Source: Vittaforma corneae ATCC 50505
Lineage: Eukaryota; Microsporidia; Nosematidae
NCBI RefSeq assembly: GCF_000231115.1
Contig: NW_006889837.1
Span: 66,825 to 130,824, forward strand
Direction of reading: 5' to 3'
DNA: 64,000 nt
Shown here: positions 41,814 through 51,545 of the stretch, one piece after another
Position numbering within the stretch: the stretch's first letter is position 1
Layout of the letters: each line of letters begins with the position of its first letter
Notes under the pieces: model-generated
The model's database searches: none
What the model was told of the DNA's origin: nothing
The model's input: the letters and a program-made list of their open reading frames with translations, nothing else
Made by a program: the position numbers and the translations under genes

Positions 41814-43583
41814 CTATTTTTGTAAAAATGAGTATTTCAACAATTCTTCTGGCTTTGCTCTCTTCTTCGAATCATACACCAAGCATGCTTTCATACTTTC
41901 AACAACCGATGCATCGGCCGATCCATATTCAATTTCAGTTTCTTCTGCCATCGTCCTTAGAACATCCACAACTGTCTTACTCTTATGAATATTTTTCCCA
42001 TAAATCATATAGTATAATATACATCCGGCCGCCCATACGTCTGTTGCTCTACTCACCTTTCCTCCGCAGCACTGCTCAGGAGAAATATAGTTCAGAGTTC
42101 CTGCCTTTTCAAAATTTAGTATCGATGTCGTATCCCCTTTTATACTCTTTGAGATTCCAAAATCAATGATTTTTAGCTTTCCCTTAACAAGCACAAAATT
42201 TGCAGGTTTAATGTCGCGATGAACAATTCTATGCGAATGAACAACAACAAGAATTTTAAGAATGGACTCCCAAAGGTATTTGATATAGAAAATGTTTAGG
42301 GGTCCAGATTTTATCAAGTTTTGTAGGTCAGTTTCGCCATACTCCAGTAAAATGCTGACAGTTTCATCCCCAATCTCATAGTCGATCATTTTGATAACAA
42401 ATTCACAGCTACTAAGTCGTTTTAAAAGATCTATCTCATCCATGCAAATGCTCAGGCCCTCCTTGTCATCAACTCTGATCTGCTTTAAGGCATAAATTTC
42501 ATTATTGTAGCACACCTTATAAACATTTGAATATCCACCCTTGCCTATTCTATTTATAATGTATAGCTCTTTGTCTTTAAAGGGCACTAAAGCCAGGTTC
42601 TGTGTTATTGTTGTTGTATTATCAATAGACTTAATTTCATGCATCAATGAAGAACACACATCTTTAAACTTCTTGGTTTTTTCAGAGTCTTTTCTGTATG
42701 GAACGTGTTTCTTGGGTGAAAATCGAAGTTTCGACGTATCTTGGGATCGGCTAAGCTCAAGCTCGCAAACTATACTACCACGAGTTTCTAAGCTACATCT
42801 GTTGTCTCTTGGAGTTAAAGAGTCGTCCAATGTATCATTTCCGCCTTTATCTTTAATTTCGTTGAGCTTATCAACAGCTGGTAACTGGAAATTATTTATT
42901 TGTGTGGTGCTGTGTGCGTTTTTCTGCGTATCTGACCATGTTTTAACTCCTGAAGGGGTGCTGAGAAGGTTTTTTGTATTAAAAGTTGAACCATTCATTA
43001 ACTTTGAAGCACTCTCGGCAGTGACTTTGTTTTGAACCTCTGTTTCTAAAACTTCAACTACTTTATTATATTCCTCTATGCTTTTAGTCTTTTCGTTTTG
43101 GATATTTTTAATATTTTCACTCGATGTGTCAGTAAAAACATTGGAGTTTAATAGCTCATCGACAGACATGCTAATTGTAGTATCATTGAGGCTGGCTGAG
43201 ATTTCACTTAGACCAGTTTTGCTGCTAGCAATATCAGACACAGATTGTTTGTAGTCGTTTCTATTAATAAGTTCAGAGCTACACACAGCACTATCAGACA
43301 TTTTTCTTTCACGCTTTACTATGCTGGTCTTCTCGCTTATGCTCTCATCCTCCGGTAATATGCCAATTTGTGTATTACAAGAACTCATATCACTGCTATG
43401 CAAAGAATTGGCTTTAATTCCTGTCGATATATCCACCAATTTACTGTCCACCTTTCCAGTGAACTGAGATATCAAAGACTCTTTCTCATCTATTAAACTA
43501 GTCATTAGCTCGTCCTTACCCTCAAACGCCTTGTGCTTTAGATACTCGACTATCTTTGCAAAAGAAACTTCAAAATCCTTTTT
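41814..43583 (-). CDS. MPS1: Mps1/TTK dual-specificity kinase, main part, downstream of a frame change
   Basis: About 590 codons. A long Ser/Thr/Asn-rich segment precedes a C-terminal kinase domain of about 260 residues. The glycine loop is G-K-G-G-Y-S, then A-L-K-Q-I, HRDIKPANF, and K-L-K-I-I-D-F-G-I-S. Next come K-G-D-T-T-S, G-T-L-N-Y-I-S-P-E and C-I-L-Y-Y-M-I-Y-G-K. The D-T-T-S and GTxNYxxPE wording is diagnostic of Mps1/TTK, the spindle assembly checkpoint and spindle-pole duplication kinase. All catalytic residues are present. No ATG with start signals opens this frame; it continues the frame at 43570-43890 across an A6 run (43579-43584). Confidence 0.88.
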   Translation of the reverse strand, partial: KKDFEVSFAKIVEYLKHKAFEGKDELMTSLIDEKESLISQFTGKVDSKLVDISTGIKANSLHSSDMSSCNTQIGILPEDESISEKTSIVKRERKMSDSAVCSSELINRNDYKQSVSDIASSKTGLSEISASLNDTTISMSVDELLNSNVFTDTSSENIKNIQNEKTKSIEEYNKVVEVLETEVQNKVTAESASKLMNGSTFNTKNLLSTPSGVKTWSDTQKNAHSTTQINNFQLPAVDKLNEIKDKGGNDTLDDSLTPRDNRCSLETRGSIVCELELSRSQDTSKLRFSPKKHVPYRKDSEKTKKFKDVCSSLMHEIKSIDNTTTITQNLALVPFKDKELYIINRIGKGGYSNVYKVCYNNEIYALKQIRVDDKEGLSICMDEIDLLKRLSSCEFVIKMIDYEIGDETVSILLEYGETDLQNLIKSGPLNIFYIKYLWESILKILVVVHSHRIVHRDIKPANFVLVKGKLKIIDFGISKSIKGDTTSILNFEKAGTLNYISPEQCCGGKVSRATDVWAAGCILYYMIYGKNIHKSKTVVDVLRTMAEETEIEYGSADASVVESMKACLVYDSKKRAKPEELLKYSFLQK

Positions 43584-43890
43584 TCCTCGATTCAACTTGA
43601 AACTTCAGATAGTTTATCCAGAAAATGCGGAACTTTCTTAACTTGACTTTGAATAAATTGAAGAGCTGGTCTATTTCTGCCAATGTTTCCTCTCTAGTTC
43701 CTTCTATTTCTGAACTGCTCAAAGCCAAGTTAATGTAATCAAGAAAGATAAAGAGACTATGAATATCATCAGTAAGAAGGGTGAGTGACTGTGTGTATAT
43801 TGAAATGAGTTCCCGTGCATCTTTGTTTTGCAAATTCCTAAGAAAGTCGAGTAAATCCTTCGTGTTTTTTGGTAATGAAAGAAGGTACAT
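43570..43890 (-). CDS. MPS1: Mps1/TTK, N-terminal part
   Basis: 106 codons, helical. This may be the TPR-like N-terminal module that Mps1 kinases use for kinetochore targeting, judged from helix content only. The upstream signal AAAAATTTT (43898-43906) lies right before the ATG at 43890, so this is the true gene start. The frame ends at TGA 43570 just after an A6 run, while the kinase frame overlaps it by 26 nt in +1. Confidence 0.7.
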   Translation of the reverse strand: MYLLSLPKNTKDLLDFLRNLQNKDARELISIYTQSLTLLTDDIHSLFIFLDYINLALSSSEIEGTREETLAEIDQLFNLFKVKLRKFRIFWINYLKFQVESRKKGF

Positions 43891-44302
43891 AGATTAGAAA
43901 AATTTTAACAAGAAATAGAAGTAACCGAAGTAATACCTGTAAAAAACATGCTGAAAGCACTGCTTTTGCAGCTTAAAACATAAATATGGGCTTAGATTGA
44001 TCTCAATAAAGCTAGTCGCCAACTTATAAAGTAGATATGGAAATGTAAAAGAAAAAGCCATTTTATATGCTCATTGCAAGCAAATTCCAAAATAGACGTT
44101 ATTTCAATAAAACACACCATGCTTCTATACTTGTTTCCATCACAAACTTAATTAGGGATAGATTGCTGTTTTCCAATATTGGCACTTAATTGATCAGACC
44201 ATTCGATTAATGATAGTGGAGAGTGCTATTTATTTTGATGGCCATCCAAATATTCATAATATTTGTTTATAAAGACAAACAACTTCTTGCGATCTCATCA
44301 CG
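43891..44302. other. Intergenic between the MPS1 and STE24 starts
   Basis: 412 nt between divergent genes. The MPS1 promoter block is at 43898-43906. No CCC or AAAAATTTTT signal is obvious before STE24, and no other gene is visible. Confidence 0.45.
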
Positions 44303-45589
44303 ATGAATGGCAATATACATGAAAGACCAGAAATTATCAATATTGCAAGGAATGTGAAAATGGACAATCAAGTTACTCAGCAAGGCTTCCAGCACAGATC
44401 AAAGATCCAAAAACTAGCCCTGGCTTTTGGCGTTTATTTTCTTTTCAATGCCTTAATCTTTTCATACACATTCTTCTATTTCTACTGGTTGATTCCAAAT
44501 TCCATTAAAATGGAAGTAAACTTGGAAAAGGTGTTTACATTTACATACAACAGATCATATAATATTTTTATCACCCATTTGATTGGTATTTTTCCTGCAA
44601 TATTCATTAGTTTGCTGCTTGTAGTTCAGTGGATTATAGTCAGAATTACAAACTATCTTGTGAGAAATGAATCTAGAAAGATATGTATCAGAAATGCTGT
44701 GGAAAACACCATTTCCACCTTAATAATTCTAGCAGTGCTAAACTTCCTGGATATGAACAGGTTCTGGAAACTCACCATATGTGGGATTTACACCCTAGTA
44801 TTTATCAAAATTTGCTTTTCTGGTTCATCGATATCACAGAAGTTGATCAGAGTCCTAATGCTATTGATCTACATCAATATTAACATTCTGGAAGACGATC
44901 CTCACACTAAAAGCATTTCATTAATGGAGTATCTTGCAAGTAACAACAATGTTGATGCTGGAAACTACAAAAGTTTTCTCAGCAAGTATAATTTTAAAAC
45001 TTACAATGTAACTGTATTTGCATCAGAGTTTTTTGCAGCTGCCTCTAGTGTAAGAATTGGGTCATATTCAATGATTGCAATCTGTGATAACCTTTTTAAC
45101 CCACTCCATTTTGATATGTTCAGAGCAGTATTTCTTCATGAGCTGGGGCATTGTAACTTGCATCATTCTCACATTCTTTTCGCTTGCATGGCATTGTTTG
45201 CAATTTCCATACTTGGCTACTTGGTCACATTTTTAAGGAAAAGTGAAAATAATACGGTTAAAAAATATGCAGAATGTATGCGCTTTGTCTTTACCGTTGC
45301 CATATTTTTAGAAATTCCACTCAATAGCTTTTCACAGCTACTGGAATTTCAGGCTGATGACTTTGCCTCTAAGCTTGAACCACAACTCGTAAAAAATTTG
45401 ATATTTTCACTTTTGGCGCATGAAAAATTGCCCGATGCTGTATTTTTGAATGAACATATTGTAAACTTAACCGTCAAGTCCGATACATTTATATACCCAA
45501 CATTTCATCCTTTTTACACTCATCCATCAGTTTTTGAAAGGATGAAACGATTGAGTTCAATGGATGAACAGGTGGTTTCGTTTAGCTAA
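44303..45589 (+). CDS. STE24: CAAX prenyl protease 1 (Ste24), M48 zinc metalloprotease
   Basis: 428 residues with about seven membrane spans. The zinc motif is H279-E-L-G-H in F-L-H-E-L-G-H-C-N-L-H-H, and the third ligand is E348 in L-E-F-Q-A-D-D-F. The C-terminus has H-P-S-V-F-E-R-M, the H-P-x-x-x-E-R block of the family. Ste24 sits in the ER/nuclear envelope and removes the last three residues of prenylated CaaX proteins. All catalytic residues are intact. An alternative start is Met20. Length is near yeast Ste24 (453). Confidence 0.93.
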   Translation: MNGNIHERPEIINIARNVKMDNQVTQQGFQHRSKIQKLALAFGVYFLFNALIFSYTFFYFYWLIPNSIKMEVNLEKVFTFTYNRSYNIFITHLIGIFPAIFISLLLVVQWIIVRITNYLVRNESRKICIRNAVENTISTLIILAVLNFLDMNRFWKLTICGIYTLVFIKICFSGSSISQKLIRVLMLLIYININILEDDPHTKSISLMEYLASNNNVDAGNYKSFLSKYNFKTYNVTVFASEFFAAASSVRIGSYSMIAICDNLFNPLHFDMFRAVFLHELGHCNLHHSHILFACMALFAISILGYLVTFLRKSENNTVKKYAECMRFVFTVAIFLEIPLNSFSQLLEFQADDFASKLEPQLVKNLIFSLLAHEKLPDAVFLNEHIVNLTVKSDTFIYPTFHPFYTHPSVFERMKRLSSMDEQVVSFS

Positions 45590-45777
45590 GTAGATTTATG
45601 CTGTGTTTAGTATGAACTGTAAAAAACCTTTATGGGAAATGCTCAATAGATAGCTTATTTAACTTTATTAATTCTACTTAAAAGATTACGAAAATAATAC
45701 AGCTCGTTTATTATAAAAGAACTAGTTCATCTCTTCTTTGGTCTAAAACAGGTTTTCAACATATCCACAAACCCTAA

Positions 45778-46269
45778 ATGACACCAGAAGAATTGATAAA
45801 TCTTTCACTCCAATACGAAGCAGAAATAGAAGCTTTCACAACAATTCCAGCAAAAAGATTGTTGACATTTGACTTTAAAGGATGTTCTCCATTAAAAACA
45901 TGCAGAATCCCATTATATCTTGCTCTGCATCTTCAGTCTTTGAATCTCTGCTCGATTATTCCACCCCAGTACATTTCAAAGGAGTATGTCGAGAATATAA
46001 TCCAGAAAGAGAAAACTGAAACAAACTTTGTTGAACTTCCAGAATACTTCTTTGAGCACAGTACTCTTTTTATGAATGATGAGATAGAATCAGCTATCTG
46101 TGAGTTGCGATCAATTAGAAACAGCAAGATCAGAAAGGGTCTTTCAAACCTGGACGGCAAAGCATTGTACATAACTGGACTTAGCAAATGGGAGTTTAAT
46201 CAATTTAAAGACATAATCAGGAAACCAATGGTTTTTGGAAAGAAGATTGAGGAAGTTGAGGAAGAATAA
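45778..46269 (+). CDS. PSF2: GINS complex subunit Psf2
   Basis: 163 residues. The N-terminal beta segment is followed by I-P-L-Y-L-A-L-H-L, then C-S-I-I-P-P-Q-Y, the family's RIIPPEW block. A long helix pair follows with I-R-N-S-K-I-R-K-G-L (the R-x-x-K-x-R-x-G-L motif), then M/W-E-x-N-Q-F. Psf2 with Sld5, Psf1 and Psf3 forms GINS in the CMG replicative helicase. Length is near that of other Psf2 proteins. ACCCTAA directly before the ATG supports the start. Confidence 0.9.
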   Translation: MTPEELINLSLQYEAEIEAFTTIPAKRLLTFDFKGCSPLKTCRIPLYLALHLQSLNLCSIIPPQYISKEYVENIIQKEKTETNFVELPEYFFEHSTLFMNDEIESAICELRSIRNSKIRKGLSNLDGKALYITGLSKWEFNQFKDIIRKPMVFGKKIEEVEEE

Positions 46270-46565
46270 GACTGTCCTACGCTATCAAATAATGAATTAA
46301 TACATATCCCGTTTTCAAAAATTTCTTGATTCTTGCAATCTCTTCTGTTTTGTAATAGCCCTAAATTAAAGAATATAACGGAAGACACAAATGACACAGC
46401 AGTAGTTCACTATTTGTGCCGGCCAATACTGCCGAAAGGGTGATGTACAAAGAGCCTTTAACTATTAAAGAATGTGCATAGTATATCAGTTCTTTTATTT
46501 AATTAGATTCACATTACACTCTTTCAAATTGAGTATTAAAATGCGTACAAGCTTTTTTCAAACCC
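46270..46565. other. Intergenic between convergent genes
   Basis: 296 nt. It has a GC-rich patch near 46418-46440 (GTGCCGGCC, GCCGAAAGGG) in AT-rich DNA. No tRNA arms or snRNA motifs could be matched to it, so its nature is open. An antisense frame at 46200-46397 overlaps PSF2 and is not accepted. Confidence 0.35.
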
Positions 46566-46961
46566 TTACTTTTCCTTGATTTTCTCAAACTTACTTTCCA
46601 TCATTCCTATAGTCTTTTCTAGTTCGCCTATAAAATCAATGTTGTTGGTTTCCAATCTGTAAAAATTGACAAATTCCGAAAACTCAGCTAGCTCCTTCTT
46701 TAAGTCACATGTCGCATCGACACTTTCAAGCTTTTCGATCGCCTGTGCCATTCTCAAAAATGTATCGCAAAGACTCTTTGAAGAAGGAACTGAGACATGC
46801 TCGAAAAATGCAAGCTCAGAAGAATCACCCTTAACCCCAGAAGCATACACCGTCTGAGGAATGCTTCTGTATTGTATGCTTAGGTTTCTTATGTTTACTA
46901 TCTTCTGTTTGATGGATTGCGGAAGATCGTTGAACAAAGTGTCTTTTGAAAATGTTTCCAT
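46566..46961 (-). CDS. Small helical protein, unknown function
   Basis: 131 residues from the ATG at 46961, which follows AAGCCCTTCC; a longer frame to 47066 lacks such a signal upstream. The sequence is mostly amphipathic helix with a likely coiled coil near the C-terminus (about 90-130). There is no signal peptide or zinc motif. It could be a subunit of a coiled-coil complex such as a nucleoporin or kinetochore piece, but nothing in the sequence decides this. It lies 33 nt beyond RPN2's end, reading the same way. Confidence 0.6.
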   Translation of the reverse strand: METFSKDTLFNDLPQSIKQKIVNIRNLSIQYRSIPQTVYASGVKGDSSELAFFEHVSVPSSKSLCDTFLRMAQAIEKLESVDATCDLKKELAEFSEFVNFYRLETNNIDFIGELEKTIGMMESKFEKIKEK

Positions 46962-47099
46962 CAATCGGAAGGGCTTAAGAAATAAATAGATTTGCCCAGT
47001 ACTTACTACTTTAGCATAAAAAAGTAGTGTGTTAAAAATAAATCTTGTGCATAAAAACATGGTCAATACAGCACACCAAATATATGAAATTGTTGTCGT

Positions 47100-49427
47100 T
47101 TATTTCTCTTTAAAGAATATTCCTGTTCCCATGTCTTTAACTATCCTTTCCTTATAGGTCAGCCTATCACCGCTCTTAAGCCCGTTCTTAGCTGGCTCAA
47201 TTATATCCTTGTTCTGCTCAGATGACTTACTGGGCTTGAACTTTCTTGATTTCTTCAGTTCAGGAAGCTTAACAAAATAATCATAGTAAACATCGGAATT
47301 TATGAAATAGTCATTAGTCTCATCAAGATTCTCATCGAAAAAATACAATGGTGTTGGATGGTGACACAATGAAATGCATGGAATTAAAGGATACCAGTAC
47401 CACGATTGGAAGAATAAGAGAGCACCTACGAGCTTTGAGCATAGAATTTGGCCATTAAAATTCTTTAGAGTAAATACAGCACATCTAGAGGATGTCTCTG
47501 CAATGGTTCTACCTAAAGATGCACCCATCTTGACGCACGGCGATTCAGACCTGGTGACTAGAAGATAATTGATTCGGTCCATTGTTCTTTTATAATTAGG
47601 AATTAGGGTGGGATTTCCCTGCATTAGTGCAAATCCAGCACCTAGACAGGCACTGTGTCGTACCAAGTCTTCACTATCATACAGCATGGCCTCTAATATA
47701 CGGCAGGTATCAACATCACACATTCCAGCGCTGAAAAATCCCAAACAAAGGGCTGCTGCAGATCTTACGAATGGATTGTGGTTCTCAGCCAGAGGTACAA
47801 GACACGAGTTCTTAATCTCACAGTCTCCATATCCAATTAATGCAATGGCTAGTACAGCTGATCTTTTTGCCTCATCATCCCCATCATTCACAAAAGGCAG
47901 GACCTTCTCAATAATTTTTAGATCTGAGGTGGCAGCATAGGCAGTGCCTAGTGAAAGAAGACCCATAGATCGTATACTGTAATCATCAGAATCAAGATAA
48001 TTAAGTAGATCAGTTCTATTATCACTTAACGCATTCATCAGGGCCACGGACAACTCAGCCACCCTTTTAACACGAGGAAGAAATGTCCTATCGTGCACCG
48101 ATCGCACAAAGCTAATGGCTTCATCATCTTCGCATCCTGCATACACCAGTCCAATGGCATAAAGAGCAGATTCTTGAACTATTGTGTTATCAATAGAAAA
48201 AAGAGATTTGAGCCTTTCAAATACACTTTTATCTCCAGTTTGCATCATGTTAAGTCCCAACCCAACACATGCACCGAATATCATCTCCTCAGAGCTACTA
48301 CTCAACCAGTTTAGGAAATACTCAGTTGTTTCTTCGTCACTTCTACCTGCATTCATGATTCCCAGAGCCATCAAGGCACCTGGTTCTCCCGAGTTAGATT
48401 CCAAAGAAGGCAACACCTCTTTTAAAATCTCAAATGGATCAATATTGCCCTGATGAATCATCCCCAGAGAGGCAAACTCCAAAAACCTATTCCAGTCTCT
48501 TCCGCTTATTAGATTCTTATTATTTCTGTAAAGTGTATCATTCGTAGTACCTGCGTTCAGGAATGAATTACCTAGTACTAGATATGGGGCTCTTGTTTTG
48601 GAAATAGCCTCTATAAGCTTGAAATTAAGTTTATTGCTGTTCTTAAATAGGAAATTGGAAAGTATTTCCTGTTTCCACTGCCCACTTAAGATGAAGCTAG
48701 CATTTTCATTTTCTATTTCCATTCTGTGTTGGTGGGTATCCTCAAGATAAAGGCATGCAGTATACATCTTATGCCAGGGTAAGGAGGATACCATCTCCTT
48801 CAATTGGTCGAATCTTTCCAGTGTAACAAGAGCATCTATGACATGCTCAAAAAAGCATCTATTTGTAATACCACATTCAGCAAATATCTCCGTCATTTCC
48901 TTTGGCGCAACATCCATGAGTATCAATAAAATATCTCTACACTCCTCATTTTTCTTGGACAACTCGATAATGCATTCCTTTAATAAATCAAACTGTTTTA
49001 TTTGAAGCAGATATCCGAGTTTAGCATCGTTTATCGGATCTTTCATTATTAAGTGTAGCACAAAAGATCTCAAATTGCCTATGTGATTACTGTTATTTAC
49101 AGCACTATCGTCCACACTATTGTTGGCTTGGAGGAGCTCTTCCATTGTTCTATAAATAAAAGATTCAAAATAGAAGGGCTCCAGTCTATTTAGGATGTTC
49201 TTTGCCTTTAATCCGTAATCAATGCATCTTTTGTATTCCTTTCTAAGAAGGAAGAATTTGCATAAAAAGAGGCAAGCATCCTCATCTAATTCAGAGCTGT
49301 CAGGGAACTGAAAGCTTATATGAGGAGCAAGTATCTCTACATACTGGTTGATTATGGTGATCGCCTGTCTGAGGTCACCATTTTCAAGTAAGTTGTAGAT
49401 TACAGGAAGAGTTCTGATGGTTTCCAT
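47100..49427 (-). CDS. RPN2: 26S proteasome non-ATPase subunit Rpn2 (PSMD1)
   Basis: 775 residues. The N-terminal 320 or so form helical repeats. The central part (about 330-620) holds proteasome/cyclosome repeats with the usual A-L-G-x-x-x-A-G pattern, for example GALMALGIMNAG, GACVGLGL, SALYAIGLVYAG, SMGLLSLGTAYA and SAALCLGFFSAG. Near the C-terminus Q-S-W-Y-W-Y-P-L matches Rpn2 rather than Rpn1. The last 80 residues are Lys-rich. Rpn2 is the scaffold at the base of the 19S particle that holds Rpn10/Rpn13. It is shorter than yeast Rpn2 (945). ACCC directly before the ATG supports the start. Confidence 0.93.
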   Translation of the reverse strand: METIRTLPVIYNLLENGDLRQAITIINQYVEILAPHISFQFPDSSELDEDACLFLCKFFLLRKEYKRCIDYGLKAKNILNRLEPFYFESFIYRTMEELLQANNSVDDSAVNNSNHIGNLRSFVLHLIMKDPINDAKLGYLLQIKQFDLLKECIIELSKKNEECRDILLILMDVAPKEMTEIFAECGITNRCFFEHVIDALVTLERFDQLKEMVSSLPWHKMYTACLYLEDTHQHRMEIENENASFILSGQWKQEILSNFLFKNSNKLNFKLIEAISKTRAPYLVLGNSFLNAGTTNDTLYRNNKNLISGRDWNRFLEFASLGMIHQGNIDPFEILKEVLPSLESNSGEPGALMALGIMNAGRSDEETTEYFLNWLSSSSEEMIFGACVGLGLNMMQTGDKSVFERLKSLFSIDNTIVQESALYAIGLVYAGCEDDEAISFVRSVHDRTFLPRVKRVAELSVALMNALSDNRTDLLNYLDSDDYSIRSMGLLSLGTAYAATSDLKIIEKVLPFVNDGDDEAKRSAVLAIALIGYGDCEIKNSCLVPLAENHNPFVRSAAALCLGFFSAGMCDVDTCRILEAMLYDSEDLVRHSACLGAGFALMQGNPTLIPNYKRTMDRINYLLVTRSESPCVKMGASLGRTIAETSSRCAVFTLKNFNGQILCSKLVGALLFFQSWYWYPLIPCISLCHHPTPLYFFDENLDETNDYFINSDVYYDYFVKLPELKKSRKFKPSKSSEQNKDIIEPAKNGLKSGDRLTYKERIVKDMGTGIFFKEK

Positions 49428-49609
49428 GGGTAAACAAAGAGAAAGACGAGTAAGTGGACAGAGTGCTATGGAATTTTAATAAGTATATTTACACATTTAT
49501 GATAGATTATTTGATAAAATATTGAAGAAGGCAAGTACAGAAAATACAATTTTAGATGAAAACTGGCTGTAAGGACTAGAATTGCAAACATTGATTTAAT
49601 AATAAAATA

Positions 49610-50032
49610 TTACCTTCTCGATCTATACATTTCTTCAAAATTCATGGGAACGCTAACCTCGCCGATTTCAACATTGGCTATTCCTGAAGTCCACTTATTC
49701 GGGATCTTTTCCAAAGAAACCAAGTTAAAGTTTTCGATAATCCATTTATACTTTGACCCCTCTGGCTTATTATCAAAAGGCACCACTTTTAATGCAAATA
49801 GTCTGCCATGCTCATTAGAGACAAGAAGATAATACATCTTTTGCACTTTTTGCACCTCCGACTCCTCTATGGCTACATCCACTTCCATAATTGAATTTTG
49901 CTTTTCTTTGTTTGGATCTACTTCCAATACTAAAAACAGTACACTTTCTATATCATTGTGTGTTTTTTTAAGAATCTTATAACCTTTCAATGAAGATGGT
50001 AAAAAACTATGCGTGGTTTTATACTTTTCCAT
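49610..50032 (-). CDS. Secreted-protein C-terminal part, continuing 50019-50342 after a frame change
   Basis: 140 codons from the first ATG of this frame. No CCC or AAAAATTTTT signal lies before that ATG, which falls inside the preceding frame, so it is more likely the continuation of that gene. The segment contains Y-Y-L-L-V-S-N-E-H-G-R-L-F-A and a short basic end. Its order resembles the neighbouring gene 50586-51359 (W-Y-L-P-V-R-N then S-R-I-A-F-I-R). I recognise no family. Confidence 0.55.
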   Translation of the reverse strand: MEKYKTTHSFLPSSLKGYKILKKTHNDIESVLFLVLEVDPNKEKQNSIMEVDVAIEESEVQKVQKMYYLLVSNEHGRLFALKVVPFDNKPEGSKYKWIIENFNLVSLEKIPNKWTSGIANVEIGEVSVPMNFEEMYRSRR

Positions 50033-50342
50033 TTTTAACACAGTCCAATACAGATTGAAACAATTCAAATTGGGAATAGCAATTCTTGCATACACGCAGT
50101 TCATGGTTGTCTTTGTCCGGGGATGATGCGGTGAAGAAATATGCTTCATGTTTAGAGACCCAAGGTATGGTAGAACCAGATTGCACAGAGCTTTTATTCG
50201 AAATACTAGAGAATTTTAGACTCGCAGTATGGAACTCACATTTACTGTCTTCGTGTGGTGTTATTGACTCTTCTTCAAGCTTTGCAGTAAAAACGTTTAG
50301 AATCATAAGAAGTATAAGCTTCATCTCGAATTTAGCTTGCAT
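50019..50342 (-). CDS. Secreted protein, N-terminal part with signal peptide
   Basis: The start ATG at 50342 is preceded by CCCTGCAA and a perfect AAAAATTTTT block (50354-50363), which overrides longer frames. Residues 7-20 (KLILLMILNVFTA) form a signal peptide. A C-K-N-C pair near 90 matches the C-Q-D-C pair of the gene at 50586-51359. The frame stops at 50019-50021 just after an A4 run (50025-50028), and the other frame continues. Function unknown. Confidence 0.65.
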   Translation of the reverse strand: MQAKFEMKLILLMILNVFTAKLEEESITPHEDSKCEFHTASLKFSSISNKSSVQSGSTIPWVSKHEAYFFTASSPDKDNHELRVCKNCYSQFELFQSVLDCVKNGKV

Positions 50343-50585
50343 TTGCAGGGCATAAAAATTTTTACAAAGAGGATGAAAAATATAAAAGTTATTAATCACG
50401 GAAGCAAAGCTGTAAATAAGCAATTGGCCTTGTATGCACAGTGCTAGACCAAATAGTTTGCTTAAACAACAACATTAAGTCGGTAATTTAGCATAGCTAT
50501 TGAAACCTTTTAATAATAAGCTTATAAAATTAGATCCAAAGCAGTAAATCTTACACAGATAATCGTTTATTCTTCAACGAACCAA

Positions 50586-51359
50586 TCAACGCGTAGGAGT
50601 TCGGGACTTCTTTTCCTCCAAGCAGCTACGAAGCCCAATAATAAACTCTAAGCTTCTGACATTAATACGGAAAAAGGTCAACCTTTTGCTTTCTAAATTC
50701 TCAAAGATGTCAAAATTATCTACAAACACTAAGAATGATTTTGGATGGTTCTGTTTTGTAAAAAATGGCAACACTGACCAACGTGTCTTATAAGTATGGT
50801 AATTTTTATCTTCGTTTTTATCTTGCATTCTAATGAAAGCAATCCTGGAATTCTCACCACCATTTCTGACAGGCAAATACCATTCAGCATCATCGGCTTG
50901 AACCACCATGACTTCGACACTTTTGTCACTGGATTGAGGTAAAGTGTAAAGAATGAAATCAAAGAATGGTTTGTAATGCTCAACATTAAATATTCTAAAC
51001 ATGCCAAAGAGGTGTTCTAGGGTTTTTGCATTACGAATGCAGTCTTGGCAAGCTGAATTCTCATGATCTTGGGCATTAATAATATACCCATCAGAAAGAC
51101 GCATTCGGAAAGCATTGTTTTTGAAAGTTGGTGGAAACAGCTGTGTAATCGAATGAAAATTACTCCTAATAGTACAATTGCCATTGCTTGCTAATGAACT
51201 ACTGCTTGGACTAGATGCTAATGAAGAATCAGATCCATTTGTCACAGTGGGATTTTTTTTCTTTTTGTGTTTACGCCTGCTGGCAAACACAAATTCCATC
51301 AGCATTAAGGAAAGAAACAGAATGCGTGCTATACTTTTGACTTGTGTGCTTGCTTTCAT
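50586..51359 (-). CDS. Secreted protein, probable paralog of its downstream neighbour
   Basis: 257 residues from the ATG at 51359, which follows ACCCAAC and AAAAAATTTTT (51367-51377). Residues 1-26 form a signal peptide. A basic stretch (R-R-K-H-K-K-K-K) and a Ser-rich linker come next. A globular part with a C-Q-D-C pair and several beta-like segments follows, ending in a basic tail. It resembles 49610-50342 in order of elements, suggesting tandem duplication. No family is recognised. Export from the cell, perhaps to spore or host, is inferred only from the signal peptide. Confidence 0.7.
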   Translation of the reverse strand: MKASTQVKSIARILFLSLMLMEFVFASRRKHKKKKNPTVTNGSDSSLASSPSSSSLASNGNCTIRSNFHSITQLFPPTFKNNAFRMRLSDGYIINAQDHENSACQDCIRNAKTLEHLFGMFRIFNVEHYKPFFDFILYTLPQSSDKSVEVMVVQADDAEWYLPVRNGGENSRIAFIRMQDKNEDKNYHTYKTRWSVLPFFTKQNHPKSFLVFVDNFDIFENLESKRLTFFRINVRSLEFIIGLRSCLEEKKSRTPTR

Positions 51360-51545
51360 GTTGGGTAAAAATTTTTTAAAGTTTAAAATTTTGAAAGAAA
51401 AAGCTTTAGAAACCAAGTGGCTTTAGCTACAACATTTCATTCACGACGTACCCATAAATAGAAATAAAATGTATAGAAATTCGAGAAACAGGCAAGTTAT
51501 TCTACCATTCAAGAAAGCTTTATAGTCTACTGTTTAATTTTTAAT

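Noticed and set aside
46200..46397. 65-codon minus-strand frame
   Set aside because: Antisense to the end of PSF2, with no start signal.
46418..46440. GC-rich patch suggestive of an RNA gene
   Set aside because: No complementary arms or snRNA/snoRNA boxes could be paired by eye.
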